Shown here: positions 54,925 through 62,679 of the stretch, one piece after another
How the letters are laid out: the number at the start of each line of letters is the position of its first letter
Position numbering within the stretch: position 1 is the first letter of the stretch
Assembly: GCA_014192625.1 (NCBI GenBank)
Contig: BJHM01000017.1
Coordinates: 1-64,000, forward strand
DNA from: Planctomycetota bacterium
GTDB lineage: Bacteria > Planctomycetota > UBA1135 > UBA2386
Direction: 5' to 3'
DNA: 64,000 nt
The notes under the pieces: model-generated
The model's database searches: none
The model's input: only the letters and a program-made list of their open reading frames with translations
Told to the model about the DNA's origin: nothing
Made by a program: the position numbers and the translations under genes

Positions 54925-55470
54925 TTATTGGTGGCGGCGCCGAGATCGAAATGGGGCAAGGAGTTGGATCAAAGATTGCAGCAGCCCTTTGGTAGGTTTG
55001 CAGAAGCAAACCTGAAGCTGTCGAATTATCGGCCAGAAATAGCTTCGGTTTGAAATTTCATTACGTGATTCACGACGGCCGTCAGATTGTCGCCAGATGG
55101 GGATCTCGCGCACTGCCGAGAAGTGCATCACTGTGGGCGGGAGTGGGTCGCAAAGTTTGATGGCAATGACGGCTAGGGTTAGTCGGCGCGGGCGCGGGCG
55201 AAGGCTTTTCGATAGCGCCACCATGGCGCGCTCCATGCGATCGAGTCGGTCATCGTCAACCATCCGCTCAGGGGCAGGATGGTCTTTGCGAGTTTTCACT
55301 TCGACGGCCGTCCAGTGCGAACGGCGGCGCACCAGCAGGTCGATTTCGCCGTAGACCGTGCGCAGGTTGCGCGCGGCGATCTGGCAGCCACGCGCCGCTA
55401 GAAAGTCCGCCGCTAGCTGTTCGCCGCGCGGACCGGACCGCAGGTTATGGCTTCTTGCCTTCGGGCTCAT
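54925..55470 (-). CDS. YraN/UPF0102 nuclease-like protein
   Basis: The 181-aa product starts with the UPF0102 domain (about 10-120), which has RGEQLAADFLAARG, YGEIDLLVRR and VEVKTRK, the Glu-Asp-ExK nuclease fold. The catalytic residues are in place. UPF0102 proteins are usually about 120 aa; here about 60 extra residues rich in Arg and aromatic residues follow. The 5' end overlaps yajC by 26 bases. Confidence 0.85.
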   Translation of the reverse strand: MSPKARSHNLRSGPRGEQLAADFLAARGCQIAARNLRTVYGEIDLLVRRRSHWTAVEVKTRKDHPAPERMVDDDRLDRMERAMVALSKSLRPRPRRLTLAVIAIKLCDPLPPTVMHFSAVREIPIWRQSDGRRESRNEISNRSYFWPIIRQLQVCFCKPTKGLLQSLIQLLAPFRSRRRHQ

Positions 55471-55897
55471 CGCGTTCGACTCGCGCGATTGCCGAACGAT
55501 CGAACACGAACTTCTGCTGGTCGATGCGGATCGTTACCGACTTTTCGCCTACTTGACTGACGACTCCGTGCATGCCGCCGAGCGTCACAACACGGTCGCC
55601 ATTCTTGAGGGCGGCAAGCATCGACTCCGTCTGCTTGCGCCGCTTCCGCTCGGGTCCGAGCACCATGAAATACATCAGCACCAAGAACCCGCCCATCATG
55701 AGCGCGGTTTGGCCGCTGCACATCTGCTCCAAGCCAGCAGGGCCGCCAGCCGGCTGTTGCGTGCTCTCCGAGATATTTCCGCCTGACGGATTGCCACTGG
55801 CAGGGCTGGCTCCGGCTTGGGTTGTGGTCGGCGTCCCTTGCGAGACAGAAGGCTGCTGGGGGAAGGGCAGCGTGATCAGGAAGGCTTCGTGCAGCAT
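55445..55897 (-). CDS. yajC: Preprotein translocase auxiliary subunit YajC
   Basis: YajC is a small inner-membrane partner of SecDF. The 150-aa product has a Gln/Pro/Ser-rich head (about 15-60), a transmembrane helix (TALMMGGFLVLMYFMVLGPE) and the conserved cytosolic part with ERKRRKQTESMLAALKNGD and VVTLGGMHGVV. The ATG at 55897 is chosen, since a longer frame to 56038 would run across the divergent mnmA start. No secD or secF is beside it. Confidence 0.92.
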   Translation of the reverse strand: MLHEAFLITLPFPQQPSVSQGTPTTTQAGASPASGNPSGGNISESTQQPAGGPAGLEQMCSGQTALMMGGFLVLMYFMVLGPERKRRKQTESMLAALKNGDRVVTLGGMHGVVSQVGEKSVTIRIDQQKFVFDRSAIARVERDEPEGKKP

Positions 55898-56019
55898 CGC
55901 TAGGGTCTGGGGCTTTCGGACAAACGGTGGGCGAACAGCATAGGCACAAGTCTTCACGAATGCGCACGACAAGCCGCGGATCGGTTGCAGGAATCGTGCA
56001 TTCGTTGCACCATCCGCAT

Positions 56020-57060
56020 ATGCGGATCCTGGTGGCAATGTCTGGTGGTGTCGACAGCAGCGTAGCTGCCCTGCTCCTGCAGCAGCAGGGGCATACTGTG
56101 ATCGGCGTGTTCATGCGCAATGGCGTTGCCGGTAAGTCGGCGCAGGAAAAGTCGTGTTGCTCAGCCTCAGATGCGAACGACGCGGCGTTGGTCTGTGATC
56201 GATTGGGCATGCCGTTCTATTCCGTGGACTATCAGGCTGAGTTCGCGCGGTTGATGGATCATTTCGCTGCGGAATACCGTCGCGGCCGCACGCCAAACCC
56301 GTGCGTATTGTGCAACCAACAGCTCAAGTTCGGCCATCTGCTGACTTTGGCAGACGATCTTGGTGCAGAGGCTGTGGCGACTGGGCACTACGCGCGATGC
56401 GAAGGCGGTGAACTGTTGCGCGCCGTGGATGCCGACAAGGACCAGACCTACTACTTGTTTGGGATGGAACGAGCGGCGCTGTCGCGGGTGCTTTTTCCCC
56501 TGGGTGGTCTACTAAAGACCGAAGTGCGCGCGATTGCGGCCGCGGCTTCGTTGCGAACCGCCGACAAGCCCGAATCGATGGAGATCTGCTTCGTGACGAG
56601 CGGCGACTATCGGGACGTGGTGCGAGCACGCGGTGGTAGCGGTTTGGCTGGCCGCTTTGTTGGCCAGGCAGGCCGCGAACTCGGCCGTCATGATGGCATC
56701 GATGGCTTCACGGTGGGGCAGCGCCGCGGCTTGCCAGCGCTCGGCGTTCCGCACTACGTCGTTTCGATCGATGCCAAAACCGGCGATGTCTTGCTGGCGC
56801 CGCGCGAACAACTCGAACGCACGAATGCGCTGGTCGAAGGCGTGCACTGGCTGTGTGCCGCACCGGCACCGTTCGAACCGGTCATGGCCGAGGTCAAAGT
56901 GCGGGCGCGCAGCAAAGCAGTCGCTGCGCGGATTGTCGCCGATGGCACCGGTGCCGCAGAGGTTACTTTTGACTCATGCGTGACGGCGGTCACGCCTGGT
57001 CAGGCGGCCGTCTTCTACCGTGGCGACTTAGTGCTGGGTGGCGCTTGGATTGCTGGCTGA
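56020..57060 (+). CDS. mnmA: tRNA-specific 2-thiouridylase MnmA
   Basis: MnmA thiolates U34 of Lys, Glu and Gln tRNAs. The 346-aa protein has the PP-loop SGGVDSS (near 8-14), the catalytic Cys in NPCVLCNQ (about 89-94) and the second Cys in MEICFVTSG (near 190). The ATG at 56020 gives the standard start MRILVAMSGGVDSS; the longer in-frame reading would add 31 residues. It acts on the same tRNA base as mnmG. The 3' end overlaps the convergent GmhB-like gene by 46 bases. Confidence 0.96.
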   Translation: MRILVAMSGGVDSSVAALLLQQQGHTVIGVFMRNGVAGKSAQEKSCCSASDANDAALVCDRLGMPFYSVDYQAEFARLMDHFAAEYRRGRTPNPCVLCNQQLKFGHLLTLADDLGAEAVATGHYARCEGGELLRAVDADKDQTYYLFGMERAALSRVLFPLGGLLKTEVRAIAAAASLRTADKPESMEICFVTSGDYRDVVRARGGSGLAGRFVGQAGRELGRHDGIDGFTVGQRRGLPALGVPHYVVSIDAKTGDVLLAPREQLERTNALVEGVHWLCAAPAPFEPVMAEVKVRARSKAVAARIVADGTGAAEVTFDSCVTAVTPGQAAVFYRGDLVLGGAWIAG

Positions 57061-57608
57061 AGCAGGATCCAGTCGACGGCAGCAACGAGGTCTTCCGCCA
57101 CGTGGTGCGGGGTGAAGTTTGCTGCGGCGAGGCTTTGTAGCTCTGCCGCCGGCGGCTTGCCGCTGCGCACATAGATGGTTCGGATTGGCAAGCTGCGGGC
57201 GGCCAGCAAATCACGCGCGCTGTCGCCAACCATGAAGGCCGTTTCGAAGCGTAGCGAGAACAGTTCGCGCGCTTGGTGCAGCAACCCCGCTAGTGGCTTT
57301 CGACATTCACAAGCAAAGCCGTAGACGCCGCGCTCATCTGGATGGTGCGGGCAGTGCAAGTAGGCGCGCGGCAGGCCAAAGAGTTCGCGATGGAGACGCG
57401 CATGGATGGCGGCTAGATCTTGTTCCGAATAAAGGCCACGGGCGATGCCGGATTGGTTGGTGATGATGATCACCTGAAAGCCGGCTTCCACCAGGCGGCG
57501 CAACGCCGCCGCGGCGCCGGGGAAAACTGCGAGCATCTCGGGCCGTGAGACGAAGCCGACTTCGCGATTGAGCACGCCGTCGCGATCGAGAAAAACGGTG
57601 CGGGTCAC
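57015..57608 (-). CDS. HAD phosphatase of the GmhB/HisB-N type
   Basis: The 197-aa HAD phosphatase has motif I FLDRDGVLN (near 6-14), motif II TNQSG (near 50), and motif III/IV FMVGDSARDL (near 135). The zinc-binding cysteine pair region (CPHHPDERG, then CECRKP) is that of D-glycero-D-manno-heptose 1,7-bisphosphate 7-phosphatase. The role in heptose supply is likely but HisB-N-like phosphatases are similar. The PEGA lipoprotein gene lies upstream with a one-base junction. Confidence 0.86.
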   Translation of the reverse strand: MTRTVFLDRDGVLNREVGFVSRPEMLAVFPGAAAALRRLVEAGFQVIIITNQSGIARGLYSEQDLAAIHARLHRELFGLPRAYLHCPHHPDERGVYGFACECRKPLAGLLHQARELFSLRFETAFMVGDSARDLLAARSLPIRTIYVRSGKPPAAELQSLAAANFTPHHVAEDLVAAVDWILLQPAIQAPPSTKSPR

Positions 57609-58084
57609 TAGCGTGGTGCAGGCGGGACTGGGCTTGTCTGCGCAAGCTTCTTTGCCAGCACATCAAAGCCGAGCAGCGGGTCCGTTGCCTTGTAGAGCTT
57701 GACGTAGACCTCGCCGGGGACGATCGCGCCGCGCACCCCAAACGGCAGGAAGATGTCGCCGAAGGTCCAGAAGATTGGTAGCGGCGGCAGGTCTGGGCCG
57801 GCGGAGCCGTCGATCCAGCGCGAGGAGTAGGTTCTGGTGCACTGCGTAAGGACGCGCAACTCGCTGCGGTAACCAGTTTTGGTCAGTTCGAGCAGGTGGT
57901 CCCCTTCAAAGGCCCCAGCGATGTCGAAGCTGGCGGGCGTGGTGCGGCCAGTGTCCTCGCCATCGAGGATGATGTGGGCGCCAGGTGGATCGCTTGTCAG
58001 CAGCACCGGGTCCTGAGGCTTGAAATAGACGCACCCTGAGCAGCAGAGGGCGAGGGATATGGAAAACCAGCGCAAGTGGCGCAT
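57608..58084 (-). CDS. PEGA-domain lipoprotein
   Basis: The 158-aa product has a lipobox LCCSGC (Cys18). A PEGA domain follows (about 28-75), with VLLTSDPPGAHIILDG (short beta-hairpin) and LELTKTGYRSE. PEGA domains are common in extracellular or envelope proteins with unknown ligands. The C-terminal part (about 95-158) is hydrophobic and may pass near a membrane. It is coupled to the phosphatase gene. Confidence 0.85.
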   Translation of the reverse strand: MRHLRWFSISLALCCSGCVYFKPQDPVLLTSDPPGAHIILDGEDTGRTTPASFDIAGAFEGDHLLELTKTGYRSELRVLTQCTRTYSSRWIDGSAGPDLPPLPIFWTFGDIFLPFGVRGAIVPGEVYVKLYKATDPLLGFDVLAKKLAQTSPVPPAPR

Positions 58085-58258
58085 GCAGGAATCCTATCGA
58101 CCGAACACCCAACCTCACCCTATCCAGCATGCGAAGCTGCGGCATTTTCCTAGCTCTCCGCGTGAGGATCGCTGGCCGTTGGGTATCGTCAAAGCCCGCC
58201 ATCTAGTGCGGTTGCCGGGCGGTCACCCGGGCACAGTTGCGACAGCGGAAAATTGTTC

Positions 58259-58264
58259 GGAGGG
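58259..58264 (+). promoter_or_regulatory. Strong Shine-Dalgarno that decides the 58271 start
   Basis: GGAGGG, six bases before the ATG at 58271. It rules out the in-frame upstream start at 58253, which lies ahead of it. Confidence 0.75.
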
Positions 58265-58270
58265 TTAGCT

Positions 58271-59485
58271 ATGCGTTCGTTCCTGTTCCCTTGGTGTCTC
58301 ACAGTGGTGGTTTTTGCGCACGGCATCGGCCCGATTTTAGCGCAAGGCGCGGAGCCCACGCCGGTGGCGGTCCCACCAGATTCAGCGCCAGCACAAGCTG
58401 CGCAGGATCCAGTTTCAGCACCGGTGCAAGCGGTGCCTTCGACGGACGCAAAGAGCGCCGCCAATCATCAGCTCGGCACGTTGCTAGTGGACGGCACCAA
58501 GGTGCGCTGCTGGCCGACGGGCCATTCGCCTTGTTTCGAGGAGTCCTTCGTCAAAGGCACCGTGCTCGGCGTTGGTCGCAGTGACGCAGGTTTCCGGCAA
58601 GTGCTTCTGCCGCTTGGCCCGGTGGGCTTTGTCTTCAAGAAGTTCGCTGGCGAGATGGTTGGCGGCAAGGTGCAGACCACCGGCAAGGCCGTGGCCTTTC
58701 GCTACCGGCCAAAATCCAGCGAGCCGCCCATAACGAGTCTGCCTGAGCACACCGAGTTGTGGGTGCTCGGTGAGCAGGACGATTGGTGGCGCGTGCGCAA
58801 TCCCAACGCGGAGTGTTGGTTGCCGGAAGCGGACGTGCAGGTTTTTGATCAAGCACCGGCGACAATGACCAAAGCCTTTGCTGAGTTGCAAAAGACGCAG
58901 CTCGCGGAAGTGCAGGGCTACACGGCGGCCATCGAATTGCGCAAAGTCGAAGCGCGTCTCGAGACCGAGCGTCAGAAGTCGCTGCTGCTGTTGCAGGATC
59001 AACTCGGTGCCGAGTTGCAAAAGCCAGTGCCCGAACAAGCGCTCGAAACGGTCAGCAAGGCCGCGGCCGAGTTTCTCGCCACGTTGCCCGAAACTTCGGT
59101 TGCGCGACCAGGCACGATCGAATTGCAAAAGCGCATTGGTCAACAGAAGTGGGTCGTAGAAGCAACCGCGGTGCGCGATCAAGTGCCGATGCCGATCAAG
59201 GACTTGCCAACCCTGCGGGTTGATGTTCGGGACCCGCTGGAGCGCTTCCAAGCGGTGGGCTTTTTACGCTGGGAACGTGGCCTTGGAGGGCCGGGTAAAT
59301 ACATCGTCGAGAAGGGTGGCCAGCGCCTGTTGGTGGTGACCTGTGACAGCGGTCGCTATGAACTCGATCTGTTCAAAGACAAGGAAGTCGGCATGATCGG
59401 TAGCCGTCGCCGCCCGTCTGCCGATAGCCTGCGTGTGATCGATGTCGAGAAGATCGAAATCCTCGCGGTGCCACAAGTTCGTTGA
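58271..59485 (+). CDS. Exported SH3-like protein of unknown function
   Basis: The 404-aa product has a signal peptide (MRSFLFPWCLTVVVFAHG...) and a Pro/Ala/Gln-rich linker. Two short SH3-like segments follow (about 65-115 and 125-190, the second with WWRVRNPNAECWLPEADV, a bacterial SH3 end). A charged helical region (about 195-300) and a final beta-rich domain (about 310-404) complete it. Such SH3 pairs often bind cell-wall material. I recognise no enzyme. Confidence 0.75.
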   Translation: MRSFLFPWCLTVVVFAHGIGPILAQGAEPTPVAVPPDSAPAQAAQDPVSAPVQAVPSTDAKSAANHQLGTLLVDGTKVRCWPTGHSPCFEESFVKGTVLGVGRSDAGFRQVLLPLGPVGFVFKKFAGEMVGGKVQTTGKAVAFRYRPKSSEPPITSLPEHTELWVLGEQDDWWRVRNPNAECWLPEADVQVFDQAPATMTKAFAELQKTQLAEVQGYTAAIELRKVEARLETERQKSLLLLQDQLGAELQKPVPEQALETVSKAAAEFLATLPETSVARPGTIELQKRIGQQKWVVEATAVRDQVPMPIKDLPTLRVDVRDPLERFQAVGFLRWERGLGGPGKYIVEKGGQRLLVVTCDSGRYELDLFKDKEVGMIGSRRRPSADSLRVIDVEKIEILAVPQVR

Positions 59486-59535
59486 TTCACAAAGCGGTGC
59501 AAGCAGCACCGCGCGGGTCGTGCTTTTGGCGCGCG

Positions 59536-59673
59536 CCGATGCCGCGCTGAGCCCGCGCCGATGCCGCGCCGATGCCGTGCCGATGCCGTGCCGATGCCGT
59601 GCCGATGCCGTGCCGATGCCGATGCCGCGCTGAGCCCGCGCCGATGCCGCGCCGATGCCGTGCCGATGCCGCG
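59536..59673. repeat. 11-bp minisatellite, about 12 copies
   Basis: Units of 11 bases, mostly CCGATGCCGTG or CCGATGCCGCG, with CTGAGCCCGCG twice as a third variant, and a six-base remnant at 59613-59618. The array lies between two plus-strand genes. The remaining bases of 59486-59865 show no gene. Confidence 0.93.
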
Positions 59674-59865
59674 CCCGCGCGGAACTGGCCTGTGACTTTG
59701 TGCCCGCTGTGAGCATGGCTCAGTTTGGCCGCGAAAAATTCTGCGTGCGACCAAGCTAAGGAATGCGTGGGAACCCTCGACGCCACCGGCAGTGGCGTGA
59801 CTACCTGTGCAGAATGTGACTAGGTGGCCGAAGAATGGGGGCCCTTACCCAAAAACGACTGACTG

Positions 59866-61431
59866 ATGTTTCCCGATCTGTGCTCCCGCCGATGGTTCGG
59901 TGCGACAGCCCTAATGGTGTTCTGGACTTGGTGCGCCACTGCGCTGCCAGCACAATTTGCAGCACCTGCGGGAGAAGGGTTTGCAGATCGAGAACTCTTG
60001 CGCAGTGGCACCGCGGCGCTCGATCGGGAAGATCCGCTGCTTGCGTGGCGCACTTACCGTGAGGTCTTGCAGAAAAACCCGGACGTTGTGGATGGCTTCG
60101 TTGGGCTTGGTCGCACGCACCTGATGCTGTCGCACCCCTGCACTAGCCTTGCCTATGCGCGGGTGGCTCTCGCTGCTTCAGAACTGCGCCAGGATGCGAT
60201 GGCGCTTTTGGTGCGCGCGCAGATAAGGGCACGGAAGTTTGAAGATGCTGCTTTGGCGGCGGCAGCGTTTGTCGCGCGTATCACTGCGCCAGAGTCGGAT
60301 CTGCTGGCAGCGCAGGCTTCGGCGTTGTTTCGCATTCAGCACACGGACGAAGCTGCTGCGGCTTATCGATGTGTGTTGCAGTTGGACCCGGATTGTCCAG
60401 AGGCGCACTTGCGTCTTGGCTCGGGCCTGACTGCGCCGTGCACGGTTGCACGCGATCGGCTGGTGGAGCAAGCGGTCGCGTTGTTGCGGCAGGGGCAGCT
60501 CGAAACCGGGATCCAAATATTGCGCGAGACTCTCGGTCGCAACGACAGCAATCCAATCGCCCATCGGTTGCTCGGTGAAGCGTTGTTTCAACGGCGCATG
60601 CGCAACAGCATGGCCAGTCAGGACCCTGCGTTCCGGCGCCTGTCCTTGCTGCTCACTGCTGGACTAACGCCGGAACGTGGTCTCGTCGTAGACTTCATTC
60701 CGGCCTATTCTGAACTCGCAGGTGAGCGCCGTCGCGTCGTGGACTCCGCCCTTGGGCTGTTCATGTCGCGGCTGCCCAGGTTGATTGCACTCGGTGCGCG
60801 ACACGACCTGATGCTGGAAACCGAGCGCACCACGGACGCCGATTCGCGAGCTTCGCTGCGCGGCACGCGGACCTTTGATGGGCGTGTTTGGGACGACGTG
60901 CGAGGCATCGGCGGTCTGCAGGCGGCGACCGGAATCGAGGCGCTCGACGAGGCCGCGCAATTTGGATTCGACACGCTGGTGCACGAGATCGCGCATCAAG
61001 TGCACTACTACGCGTTGTCGCAACGGGACCGGATCAAGATCCGTGCGCTCTACACTGCGGCGCGCCAAGCGAGTCGCTGCATCGACTACTACGCGGCGAC
61101 CAACGAGGCGGAGTATTTTGGCCAGGGCGTCGAAGCGTTTGCCAGCCTTGGCAAGCGGCCAGGCGGTGAGACTACGCACGGCCACACGCGTTTTGAGTTG
61201 CAGCGTGTTGACCCTGCGCTACATGACTTCATCGCCGCAATCGTCGATCGCGATCCGCTGCGCAACGCGGAGCTGCGCGAAGGCGTGCTGCTTGCTGCAA
61301 TCGAAGTGGCGTTGCGCTGCGGCCGTGCCGAGGACGCGCTAGTTGCGTCACGGATGCTCGCAGCGGGTCCGCTGCAGGATGAGTGCCTGTTGCGCACCCA
61401 AGTGGCAGTGCGCGACGGCACCGCTTGGTGA
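59866..61431 (+). CDS. Exported TPR protein with HEIAH zincin domain (ATLF/PPEP-like)
   Basis: The 521-aa product has a signal peptide. TPR-like hairpins cover about 40-240. The C-terminal zincin domain has HEIAH (His373, Glu374, His377) and a third-ligand segment NEAEYFGQGVEAFAS (about 413-427), which resembles the anthrax-lethal-factor-like and Pro-Pro endopeptidase families. This makes a metallopeptidase likely; the substrate is unknown. The TPR part may hold the substrate. Compare the 31409 gene. Confidence 0.83.
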   Translation: MFPDLCSRRWFGATALMVFWTWCATALPAQFAAPAGEGFADRELLRSGTAALDREDPLLAWRTYREVLQKNPDVVDGFVGLGRTHLMLSHPCTSLAYARVALAASELRQDAMALLVRAQIRARKFEDAALAAAAFVARITAPESDLLAAQASALFRIQHTDEAAAAYRCVLQLDPDCPEAHLRLGSGLTAPCTVARDRLVEQAVALLRQGQLETGIQILRETLGRNDSNPIAHRLLGEALFQRRMRNSMASQDPAFRRLSLLLTAGLTPERGLVVDFIPAYSELAGERRRVVDSALGLFMSRLPRLIALGARHDLMLETERTTDADSRASLRGTRTFDGRVWDDVRGIGGLQAATGIEALDEAAQFGFDTLVHEIAHQVHYYALSQRDRIKIRALYTAARQASRCIDYYAATNEAEYFGQGVEAFASLGKRPGGETTHGHTRFELQRVDPALHDFIAAIVDRDPLRNAELREGVLLAAIEVALRCGRAEDALVASRMLAAGPLQDECLLRTQVAVRDGTAW

Positions 61432-61442
61432 ATGATCTGCTG

Positions 61443-62666
61443 CTAGAACTTCTGTAGCTGCATCAGCGGCATCACGATCGAGATCACGACACCAGCGACA
61501 ACCGTTGCCAGCACGACGATGATCAACGGCTCAAGCACCGAAGTTAGCCGCTGTGTGGCGAAGTCAACTTCCTCGTCGTAGCTGCTGGCGATTCGCTCAA
61601 GCATCTCCTCCAAGTTGCCGGCTTGTTCGCCGACACCGATCATGTAGGAGACCGTGGCCGGGAACACACCGCTCTGCTTCATCGGCGTGCTGATATCCGC
61701 GCCCTCGAGCACTTGGTCATGCACAACCTGCAAGGCATTTTGCAGGACCTTGTTGTCGAGCACGTCGCGGGTCACGTTGATCGCCTGCAGAGCTGGTACG
61801 CCCGAACGCAGGAGGGTTGATAGCGTGGTGGCGAAGCGCGCCATCGACTGCTTGCGCATCAGGTCACCAAACACCGGCAGCGCTAGCTTGAAACGGTCAA
61901 AGGCCAGCCGACCGCGTTCGCTGTTGATGAACAGTTGAAACCCGATCATCAGCAGGATGATGCCGACTGCCACCAGCAACCAATAGTTGGTCAGGAAGTG
62001 GGATGTAGCTACCAAGATTTTGGTTGGCAGTGGCAATTCTTGGCCACGACCTTCGATCAGCTTGGTGACCTTTGGCACGACGAACTGCAGCAGGATCGCC
62101 ACCACGACCACGCCAACGATGATCATCACCATCGGGTAGATCAACGCCGTGCCGACTTTGTTCTTTAGTCGCGCCTGGGTCTGGAGGAACTCGGCAAGCC
62201 GCGCGAGCACTTTGTCGAGCGCGCCAGCCGACTCGCCAGCCTTCACCATGTTGCTGTAAAGATCGGTGAAGTAGGCAGGGTGCTGCAGCACGGCATCGCC
62301 AAACGTCATGCCCTGCGTCACCTTCTCGCGGATGTCGCGGAAAGTGCTCTCGATCTTCTTGTCGGGGGACTGCTCGATGACCATGCGCAGCCCGTCTGAG
62401 AGCGGGATGCCAGCCTGCAGCAGGGATGCCATCTGGCGAGTCACTGCGGCAACCTGTTCGGAGCGTTGCTTGTTGACGGTCTCAAAGCCGGTGATGCCCT
62501 TCAGCTGAAGCGCGCCACCCTTCCGTTTTTTGCGCTCTTGAAGGTCGGTGACATACAGCTGCTCGCGCTTCAGCTTGACGCGTGCTTCGCGCGCAGTGTC
62601 TGCATCAATCAGGCCGCGGCGCTGCTTGTTGTTTCCATCGAGCGCCTTGTAGTCGAAGACTGGCAT
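61443..62666 (-). CDS. Type II secretion/type IV pilus inner membrane protein GspF/PilC
   Basis: The 407-aa polytopic protein belongs to the platform protein family. It starts MPVFDYKALDG, has two GspF domains (about 75-195 and 275-400), and three transmembrane helices (near 172, 225 and 382). The segments GIPLSDGLRMV and LRSGVPALQAI mark the two domains. It would hold the pseudopilus or pilus base and bind the ATPase encoded upstream. Whether it serves a T2SS or a T4P cannot be settled here. Confidence 0.93.
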   Translation of the reverse strand: MPVFDYKALDGNNKQRRGLIDADTAREARVKLKREQLYVTDLQERKKRKGGALQLKGITGFETVNKQRSEQVAAVTRQMASLLQAGIPLSDGLRMVIEQSPDKKIESTFRDIREKVTQGMTFGDAVLQHPAYFTDLYSNMVKAGESAGALDKVLARLAEFLQTQARLKNKVGTALIYPMVMIIVGVVVVAILLQFVVPKVTKLIEGRGQELPLPTKILVATSHFLTNYWLLVAVGIILLMIGFQLFINSERGRLAFDRFKLALPVFGDLMRKQSMARFATTLSTLLRSGVPALQAINVTRDVLDNKVLQNALQVVHDQVLEGADISTPMKQSGVFPATVSYMIGVGEQAGNLEEMLERIASSYDEEVDFATQRLTSVLEPLIIVVLATVVAGVVISIVMPLMQLQKF

Positions 62667-62679
62667 TGGTGGCGCTTGA

